Source of the DNA: Alentia gelatinosa
Lineage: Eukaryota > Annelida > Polychaeta > Phyllodocida > Polynoidae
DNA length: 64,000 nt
Assembly: GCA_950022655.1 (NCBI GenBank)
Contig: OX465588.1
Span: forward strand, 26,645,525-26,709,524
Direction of reading: 5' to 3'
A model generated the notes under the pieces. It was not told the DNA's origin and searched no databases. It saw nothing but the letters and a program-made list of their open reading frames with translations. The first letter of the stretch is position 1. The number at the start of each line of letters is the position of its first letter. Shown piece after piece: positions 55,400 to 64,000 of this stretch. The translations under genes were made by a program, and so were the position numbers.

Positions 55400-57110
55400 C
55401 ACTGACTCTCTGAGGAAGGTAGTTTGGAGATTGTTTTGGATTCGTCGGGCAAAGCAATATTATCATTCTATACAATGATTTATACCCCAGGTTTATTACT
55501 CAAATAAAATCTTGTTGATCGTATTACATACCTAATTCTGAATAAGCCTTGGGATGTCTCCTGAGCCCTGGTTTAACTCGACCTCTTTAACCTTGGCATA
55601 ATTTGATTACTTCACCATGACCTTATTTATGATGAGAGGTATTGTTCCAGTTACCTACTATTGGAACCGGAGAAATAAGCCTGAAGGCCTACGCCGTATA
55701 GAACCATTACTTCACCATCCCTATCCAACACAGACGAAAACAAGTGCGTCAGCCATGAATGTACCGTTATAATAGCATCAATTCAGAGTTATCTATGGGA
55801 TGACTTGGCGAGGAAATAACAAACAATTTCTTATATTCTCTGTCCCAATTGCAGTGTTAAAAGTAAACACATGCGATTTTGGCGGTGACGATTTCGTTTC
55901 GGACACTTTTCCTGCCCCAGGCGTCGGAGTCTAGCCCTGGGGCCCCGTCGCCTGAAGCTAGGTCAGGTCAAACGTCAGTACATTGTATATGAAGGTCACA
56001 GAATGAAGGTCAAACTCGAGTGTGATCTGACTTCGCCAAGGCAGCTACTATATATATATACAAATATCTCCAGAAAAAAACATGACTTTCACATATGAAG
56101 AAGCTTCAGATAGGTTTCTATTGAGCTTATTTGACAGAATATTTTGGATTCTAATTGACATTATCAATGAGAGAAAACGATGAATGGGTTGACCATCTAC
56201 TTGACCATCTGACAGCCCCGATGTCGCAGCAACTATACCGATGACTGACATCACGTGACTGACGTTGTGACGTCATGTCACGGAATTCCTACAGCGGGAG
56301 ACCTTCGCTTGGAAACCGATGCAAACAATGACTGGAGATGGAGATTGATGATTTGTAGCACACTTAGGGCTGCTAATCATTGAGGGCTGTCCAGGTATCT
56401 TCGTTAATGCAATGATCATCATGTTATGTGCAGCGACTGTCAATCACATGTATCATACAGCCCCTGTCCCCTACATACCGACCCTGCCAGCCAATACAGA
56501 CACTATTGACTGGTTTCAGTTATGAGCGACTGTAGGCTCTGAGGATATTGCGATGAGTCAACTCTGAGGAGCTTTTGTCTGAAACCAGTCTATTTTTTAT
56601 TTATTATCCACCATTTCCGAATAGATAGCGTGCCGATATGGGGTTTTTTAAATATTAATTTTCCCAACATAATCTACGCCCTGTTGGGTTTTAGTCCAGT
56701 AGAAAAAAAGTATTGATATCTTATACATACACATTCCGAGGGCTATACAGATTTTACATAATGACTATCCGCTTAGATCTCGGAGATTACAACCACTTGT
56801 ATCTAAAATCAGTTAATATTGTGCATGTATTAAACCTGAACAATCAGAAAACATGATAACCTATCAAAATAGAATTGTTTATTTCATATACCAATGATTC
56901 ATTCAAATTCCCTTCAGCTGTTTGCAATGCCGATTCCATGCCAACACTAAAAAAAGGCAGGGCAGGACAGACTAATATCCAAACGATTGGCTGGCGGTGA
57001 CCGCTGATGTGAGATCACACTTTTGTTGAGACTAAAATGTGGGTTTTATGTCATCATTGTAACGAATGACGCGCCATATTGTGCAGCGCGTCGCTCACAT
57101 CTCCCGCCAA
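55400..57110. other. Intergenic; second CRE/E-box cluster
   Basis: No gene. TCACGTGA at 56251-56258 and TGACGTCA at 56268-56275 lie 10 bases apart. Confidence 0.45.
56251..56275. promoter_or_regulatory. E-box plus CRE palindromes
   Basis: TCACGTGA followed after 9 bases by TGACGTCA, about 3 kb upstream of the signal-peptide gene. Function by resemblance only. Confidence 0.35.
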
Positions 57111-57118
57111 CTGGCACG

Positions 57119-60100
57119 TTAACACGCATGTACCTGTTTCACCAACAGGTGAAATGGGAAGTCGTAAATGTCCCGGCCTTGTTTAACTAGAGTTGATATG
57201 TGTTTTCTGACGGTATCCATTGAAAAAGAAATCTTTTTCTTATACTCATATACATGACTATGATGCTGCACATACATAGACCCTATTGGGGTATCCCATA
57301 ATTCAGTCTGTTTACAGGTTCCGGTGTTAGCTGGTCTCCCTCGTTCTATGGTGTTAAACCCTTGACCCACACCCCACAATTATTGCAGTTTACCGGTTTT
57401 TATAAATCTTCAAATTGGAAATCCGATGGCAGAAATGGTTATTTCTACTCATATATTTCAAATTATATTCAATTTCTCTAATTAGAAATTGGATAACTGT
57501 CGTTCATTGGGGACATGTGGTCGTGGTGTAGCCAGCCAAGTCGGGAGCGGATCCTTTATTCTAATACCCGGGCTGATAATAGGGAGTTTTGTAAAGTATG
57601 GAGGGCATATATAGACCCAAGGAGAAATAAGCTTTGGTGGGGTAAAACCCGTATTAGATGTCTTAATCATTGATACAAAGGATCTTGAAAGACATAAAGG
57701 GCAACCAAAACCTTTATGGAGAATATTAAATGGTGTATATAAACAATAACACGCAAATTTTCCCAATATTATAGTATTGGGTTCACTATATGTGTATACC
57801 TTCAAGGCCATGAAGTATGAGATCTTTTAAAATGTTAAATCTATGAAGAGAAATACTGGGATGAGACAATATGTGGTGTTCAATGAAAGAACGTTGCTAC
57901 AGCTGACGAAATCATGATGTGTATTTATCACTCTCCATGCAGACCTTTTGTACTCGTTGGAAAGTGTGTCTTTTCATACTCTTAAAGCCATTTTTTCATG
58001 TTCCCTAGAGCTAGAATGAATTATCAATATCATGAGCTATGGATATTCCTTAGGCTTTCAGAACCCACGTAGAGCAACATTACTTAGTGCGAGATTGAGC
58101 ACTGTTCATGGACAAGGCCTGAACTCACCCACACCAACCTCTTAGTTGGAGTAGAGTCGAGACAGAGGTGGCAGCTTATCTATCCACCCGCGACCTGTCA
58201 ACAAAGACACCAGGTGATCCCAAGCCACAACGTATTTTTTTTTATATTTGTGATCAGTACATATATAGGGATATTATATCACTAGATATTCGTATCAGTT
58301 TGGGATTTTCCTGTACAAAATGCTGTCCGCCATTAAGATCAGACAGCCTTCAACAATAGGATTTCAATATTTTCAGAAGATCATTTTCAAATAACGCAAC
58401 AACAATAAGTCAGTATCACCCATGGAAGTCATAGTCGTATTCGTTGATACAGTATCGCTCTTTGTTTGACTGTTTAACCATATTTCCCATCGCAGGCACC
58501 TTTAACGCCATAACAATACAATTAGATGCTAGTTGGATTACCAGCAGATATAATCATTATAGTGAAGTTAGTAGACAATCTAGGCTTTATTTCAACTATA
58601 CGTATGTAACATCCTATTGCTAGTGTTACCGAAGTAAAATGTGAATCTATGTATAAATGATGGGCGCTATTTTCCTGGTAATGCTTTGTGACCGTGTCAG
58701 AAATTGGCAAAGCTTCCTGGAGCTTGCCAGGTAGGAGAAGTGAGGGGAACGCCGGGTGGACGCTGGACGGACGCTGGACGGACGCTGCACAGACGCTGGG
58801 CGAACGCCAGCACGTGTTAGGGTGACGTATGACTCAGTATTTTGCACAATCAGAACATGTGACCTTCTGACTCAGGACAGGAGAAGAAGGTCTTTACGCA
58901 CGAATAAAATCAACTCAACACTCTGTGCTTCGAAACAAAATTATCTGACAACCTTTCCTTTGTTTCCAATTCACGCGTTTGGGTAATATTCGATCACTAT
59001 TTGGTTTTATAAAAATGTCCATACGGCATTAAGTGAGCACTATAAAAAGACACGATCTTTTAAAATTCCATTTTAGGTTTGGTATTGCGGTTTACAAAAA
59101 GAGATGAATCTAAAGAAAATGAACATATCTATAAGAGATAAATATGGCTAATCTCATTGGTTAAAGCAAATGGACACTTTGTATCTGTGTGAGGGCATAT
59201 ATTAGTTATAAGAAAGTGAAAATGGCCCATTTCGATTCGGAAGTAAGTTTTTTTGTTATTTTATAAACTTTTATTTTCGACAATCTCTTTCACCTTCATC
59301 AGGTGTTTTACAAAGGGATAGTCGCACGACTATATTACAAGATCCAACAGAGTTATTAAAGTGTTCTAACCAAGTCAATTACAAGTAATTAATAACTGAT
59401 AACCGCCACCTTTATACGGGGTATCATGTAATATCTAACACATTCCAACCGTTCATTATTACTGTTATTCAGATATTTTTGTCTAAATCTAATTTTGGTC
59501 GCACGAGCTCAAATCAACTTTAATCAAAAATCACACACTTTGCTTCACTTCTTCATTTAAGGATGAGGTCTGTCACCCTTGTGATTATTTGTCGTTGTCC
59601 TCTCTTTTGACAACCTTATTATTATTATCATTTACAACTTTTGTCCTGATTCTATTGGGTAGCAATATAACAATATAGACATTTATTAATCACCGAACAA
59701 AAATACACAAAAGACAATACATTTACAGTGACAGTGACAATGGAATTCCGTACTGTTGAGGATGTGTCATATAAGTGGTAGTAATAAAAGGTAATTAGAT
59801 GTGAGGAATCTCCGTAGATTACAGATATTACAACTAATGCGGTGGTGGATAGAAAATGATGATTATGTTTATCTGATGGCGGAAAGAACACTCAGAAGTA
59901 ATAGTAAAATTTAAGTTAAAGTTATAAGACTGTAAATACACAGAAATTCATTCAGTCAACATTATATAGAGGTAAGCAACCCTGGGACCAATTGGATCCT
60001 GAACTACAAAATTTACAAAGTGATACAGTTTTCAAGGAAAGGGTTAAAGTCTGGCTAACGACGTTCGATACGTAGAAGATGATTCCCTAAGGTATTTGTC

Positions 60101-60200
60101 AATAATAAGACTGATCATAAGATCAAAAAAATATGTTAACATCTACAATATTACCTGTCGTAGATTTATAGTAGTATTGATAATAAGATCATAATTTAGA
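57119..60200. other. Intergenic, no supported gene
   Basis: Short frames (e.g. 57119-57379 minus) match nothing I recognise. A 10-base repeat GGACGCTGGAC occurs near 58750-58790. Confidence 0.4.
59262..59312 (-). other. Penelope/hammerhead-like phrase
   Basis: In the minus sense CACCTGATGAAGGTGAAAGA then GATTGTCGAAAATAAAAG: CTGATGA and GAAA in the order seen at Penelope-like termini, but no clear stem II. Confidence 0.25.
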
Positions 60201-60544
60201 GACATTAAATAACAGGGTGTCTCTGCTTTTTGTTTATGTATATGTCTGGTCCTGTATGTCCTGTTCTTTCTTGTTCCGGCCTCTGATGGAAGACTGCTTA
60301 TTCTTGGTGAGTTGTATGTCGTTATACTTGTTGTTAAATAAAATAGAAATAAATAAATTGATGCCTAGGGCTAACAACTTCATGGCCAGTGACGTGTTGG
60401 ATGTTCCTTCTTGACAATAGGTGGAAGCACTTGCAGCTATGTACATACCTCTTCTGCTGCACTTTCCAGGCCGGTGTCTCAATTATCACAATGTAACCCC
60501 GTTGTGTCCCCATATGGTTTTTCCCTAGGCCTCTTGCTCTTTGC

Positions 60545-61262
60545 ATCCAACCCTCTTTTTCACTTTTTCTCTCTCCCTCTCTCCGTATATTTCTGTCTCT
60601 CTTAAGTCTTTATGCCTCTTTCTCTGTCCATCTTTGTCATTCTTCTCCCTCATTTTATCCATCTGTGTATGTCTCCTAAGCAGTCTCCTTCTTTCCCTTT
60701 ATATTTCTCGCTGTCCTTTCATCTCTTTTTGCTTCTTTCCCCTGTTATCTCTCTCCTTTTTTATATGTCTCTCTTCGTCCCTCCATCTCTCCCCCTCTCT
60801 CTCCTCCCCTTTCCCTCCCGTTTCGATCTCTCTTCGTCTCTTATTCTCTGTTTCTCTTTCTGTTTCTCTCCTCTTGACCTCCCTGTCTCTCTCCGTCTCT
60901 GTTTCTCTTTCTCTCTTTCCCTCTCTTTCCTTCCCTGACTCTTTCTCTCCTTCTCTCCCTCTCTGTTTCCCTCTATCTCTTCCTCTCTGTTTTTATGTCT
61001 CTCTGTTTCTCCCTCTTTCCCTGGCTGCTTTTCTCTCTCTCTTTCTCTCCTTCTCTCCCTCTCTGTTTCCCTCTCTCGCTCTGTCTCTCTCTGTCTCTTC
61101 CTCTCTGTTTTTATGTCTCTCTGTTTCTCCCTCTTTCCCTCGCTGTTTCTCTCTCTCTCTTTCTCTCCGTCTCTCCTTCTCTGTTTCTCTGCCCCATTCT
61201 CTCTCCGTATCTCCGTATCTTTCCCTCGCTGTCTCTCTGTCCTTGTCTCCTTCTCTCTTATA
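60545..61262. repeat. 700-bp TC-rich polypyrimidine tract
   Basis: Almost pure C/T on the + strand (CTCTCT, CCCTCT, TTTCTC), with an internal ~120-base duplication around TCTCTGTTTTTATGTCTCTC. Long Ser/Leu/Phe frames here are compositional. Confidence 0.92.
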
Positions 61263-61269
61263 TATGACC

Positions 61270-62130
61270 CACATCGTGATCTCCTGTTATCAGGGAAGCA
61301 TGACGTGACACAATGTTATCAGTTTTACCTCAGTTGTACCTCCGAGTCACAGACAGCCTGTCACAGTGTCCCCAGTCAATGTGTGACCAGCATTGATTTG
61401 TGAACACCACAGAAGGTCGTCTTCTCCAACAATATATTCTTGTCATACTTTCCATTTTACTCTGAGTACTTATATAGAACAATCTCACCATGGTCGTACA
61501 TTATACAAGACGAGTTGAGGCTTCACGTTTATTGACGGTACAAGGCCATTAGTCTTGTATGTTGTTCTATACTTATTCCAATTCTATACTTATTGTAAAT
61601 TGGTGTAGAAACCAGGTTGACGTGAAGGGCCACATTCTTTATAACAAAGTACGGAACAGGGCACATTACACAATAGAGACACGGTATAACTATTATAAAT
61701 ACGTGCACGAGTATATATTATAGATACGGAAAGGGTTGAGGTTTACCATTTATAAAGTGAAATTGATGATCTTTCATGGTTAGAAATGATTTAGATTATA
61801 TATAATTCCTACCACATAAATCCATTTACTATTATCGTGTACTGCAATAATTCCTATCATACAGATACATAATCAGAAATCTCAGTACGTAATACTCAGG
61901 GTCAGTGACATTTCTCACTTTCTCATTTACCCTTTATTGATTCAACAGATTTTCCTTTTCATTTATGATTGTATTGGATACTAACATTCCAGAATATCAG
62001 GCATCTAATTAAATGAATCTAATCCAATTAATGAAAAAAGCGTTATATATTTTATCCATATGTAGCAAATTTCCTTGATGTAAATAAGTATCTTTGCATT
62101 ATTCAGGAAATAATTGCAGTTCAACGTACT
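61270..62130. other. Intergenic, no feature recognised
   Basis: AT-rich and unremarkable. Confidence 0.4.
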
Positions 62131-62149
62131 CTGATTGTTAGATTGCCAT

Positions 62150-62368
62150 ACATTGGTTGTAAGAAGTTTGTACATTGGTTATAAGAATGGCATATGGTGG
62201 CTGTAAGAAGGATGTATGTTGGGTATAAGAAGAACGTACGTTGGTTATAAGGATATATGGTGGTTATAAGAAGGATGTAGGTTGGTTTTAAGAAGAACGT
62301 ATGTAGGTTGTTAGAAGGGCGTACGTTGGTTATAAGAAGGACATATGTTGGTTATAAGAAGGATTATG
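62150..62368. repeat. ~22-bp minisatellite
   Basis: About ten diverged units of TTGGTTATAAGAAGGACGTA. Confidence 0.88.
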
Positions 62369-62919
62369 TTTTTACACTCACTCCGGGGCCAACCTGAGGT
62401 ATATCCAACCTATTTTGAATATTTCACAAAACATTTTACAAATGCTGATAGATTAGACTCACGTTTTATACAATTCATCTCAATACCAGATGAAAATTAA
62501 GCATGTCCAAAACATGGAGAAATATGGATAAAACCTGAAAGAAATGTAAAATAAATACTGAAAAGATGACCTACTGGTTTACATCTGGGACAGCACCCAT
62601 ATGAAGCAAGTGACATAATTTTATCAGAAAGGCCCTCGAACATATCACAATGATTACAGCGATAAGGAATCGCACACGGACATTGATATCAATCAGCATA
62701 TTGCCCTGATAGAACCGGCGAGTGCGTTCGTACATTAGTTTTGGTTATCTATCAGCTTTATTAGGCGTGGTAGACTGTCAGATACAGGGCAAAGTTTAGG
62801 GAGAGTTCATATAGATTTTCAACTGAACGCTTCAACCTCTACTAGCTATTCGCCAAATATGTGGCATTGGTCAGGTCCAGAGAACCAGAAGCCTGTTGAA
62901 TAATTTAGGTTCGTACCAG

Positions 62920-63239
62920 CTGGGACCTGTTTCACTAGTTTCGTGACATGTCTAGATGGCATGACATGTCTAGATGGCGTCTAGATGGTGTGTACGGTTT
63001 CATAAGGACTATACATTAAACTTCATTTTGTGCTTTCTTGCATGCACTGTTGGTGCCTCTTTTCATGTCTGTCTTCACTTTTGTCACAAAACTAGTGAAA
63101 CATGTCCATGATGTGTAGATTTGTCTAATTCCTGTGTTTGGGGTCGGTCTTTTCTTAAGGGCAGCTACTTGTGTTGTCACAAAACCAGACAATCCAATCT
63201 GTCTGTATGGTGTCACGAAACTAGTGAAACAGGTCCCAG
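62920..63239. mobile_element. MITE with CTGGGACCTGTTTCACTAG ends
   Basis: CTGGGACCTGTTTCACTAGT at 62920 and ACTAGTGAAACAGGTCCCAG ending 63239 are perfect inverted ends that continue into TTTCGTGACA / TGTCACGAAA. 320 bases, non-coding. Confidence 0.88.
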
Positions 63240-64000
63240 GAGCTACCACGCACCTATATGCATGTTAAGGGTGAAGCCATGTGCACATAAAGAGTGATAT
63301 CGTGCAATAAATATATAATCTTTGGAAATTACAATTTATGCACGAAATCAGTGTACAATGGAGTACAATAGTTCGTCAACTGCGATATATGGTAAAATCA
63401 GCGACGTTTACACCATCACCCCGGCAGTCCTGACAGTGAATTTTCCTCAAACCGCAAGTGAAAGTGGACTTTTTATGATCTTTATATGACCTTTTTATGG
63501 CCTTTGCTCTGCTCGGCCCCATATATCCCAGCGACTTAAGGCACACCACGGTCATTTAAGGTTCCGGTTGTGAGCCAGGAATAGAAGCCTACAGAACGTT
63601 CCCCGTTGACTTTAGGAGAATTGCAGCAGTCCCGGTAGGCTGCTGGTGCAGCAAGGCCGACTACGACTTTTTCGTCAGTGTGGTGTGCCTTGTATCTTTG
63701 GGAGTACAAGGGAAACAGAGATGCTTATATACATATGATATGGAATTTGCTTGTACACCTTCCCATAATTCACTGTTGTAAAAAAAGAAGTGAATAGGGT
63801 TCATTAAAAAGACTTACATGTTCACAACCGTTTACAGTTGTTTACCTTCTCCTTATTCAACGCTGTGACTGTTAAAAGTTGAATGAATATATCCAGGGCC
63901 CCATAGGCCTAGTGCTATCCAGAAGCCCCCGTCTCCCGGCCCGGTGACTTAAGGTGACTTACGGTGAACTACGGTGAAGTACTTCGACGTAGGACAGTCC
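63240..64000. other. Window end, no gene recognised
   Basis: No splice-bounded frame or repeat could be supported. The last 60 bases hold loose GGTGACTTA / GGTGAACTA / GGTGAAGTA repeats. Confidence 0.4.

Noticed and set aside
57119..57379. 86-codon minus-strand frame as a gene
   Set aside because: No recognisable motif, splice context or neighbour; probably chance or an old element.
60541..61308. 255-codon Ser/Leu/Phe-rich frame
   Set aside because: Compositional result of the pyrimidine tract; both strands are open.

Overview
The window is animal (metazoan) nuclear DNA. It has multi-exon genes with GT-AG introns, low gene density and many transposon relics, tandem arrays and inverted-repeat elements. 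A metazoan-type chitin synthase, a secreted protein with a chitin-binding type-2-like module, DIRS/Ngaro-like elements and abundant small inverted-repeat elements suggest a lophotrochozoan, probably a mollusc. That taxonomic call is inference. All exons below were assembled by eye from splice motifs, phase agreement and family resemblance.

Layout. (1) 1-7822, + strand: the C-terminal half of a chitin synthase gene in five exons (17-190, 1635-1770, 2216-2416, 4485-5173, 6458-7822), with catalytic motifs, membrane segments and stop. The N-terminal half lies upstream of the window. (2) 7823-12600: 3' flank and gene-poor DNA. (3) 12677-38365, - strand: a complete ten-exon ornithine-decarboxylase-like gene, 452 codons, with every intron phase matching. 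It keeps the PLP-binding residues but has lost the substrate and catalytic residues equivalent to D332, C360 and D361. Its long first intron holds a DIRS/Ngaro-like element, LINE fragments and two piggyBac-like miniature elements. (4) 38.4-42 kb: the promoter side of that gene, then a decayed second DIRS/Ngaro-like element. (5) 42-46.3 kb: a three-copy dispersed repeat and a nested stack of inverted-repeat elements. (6) 49053-53214, - strand: a gene for a secreted protein (signal peptide, Met/His/Asn/Gln-rich disordered region, Cys-rich chitin-binding-like module), with a CpG-rich promoter carrying overlapping CRE and E-box palindromes. (7) 53.5-64 kb: no convincing gene; minisatellites, a 700-base pyrimidine tract and further inverted-repeat elements.

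The most striking signal is that four tandem arrays overlap authentic splice junctions. They are a 54-bp array built on the acceptor of chitin synthase exon 4, a ~42-bp array starting at that exon's donor, a 110-bp array built on the acceptor and first ~85 coding bases of ODC-like exon 8, and a 68-bp triplication of the acceptor of ODC-like exon 3. Each copies the splice site together with adjacent exon bases, so the introns contain rows of decoy splice sites. A fifth array (31 bp) carries a near-consensus 5' splice site in most units in the sense of its host gene. I know of no described class for this; it could be a mutational habit of this genome or a regulatory feature, and RNA data would decide.
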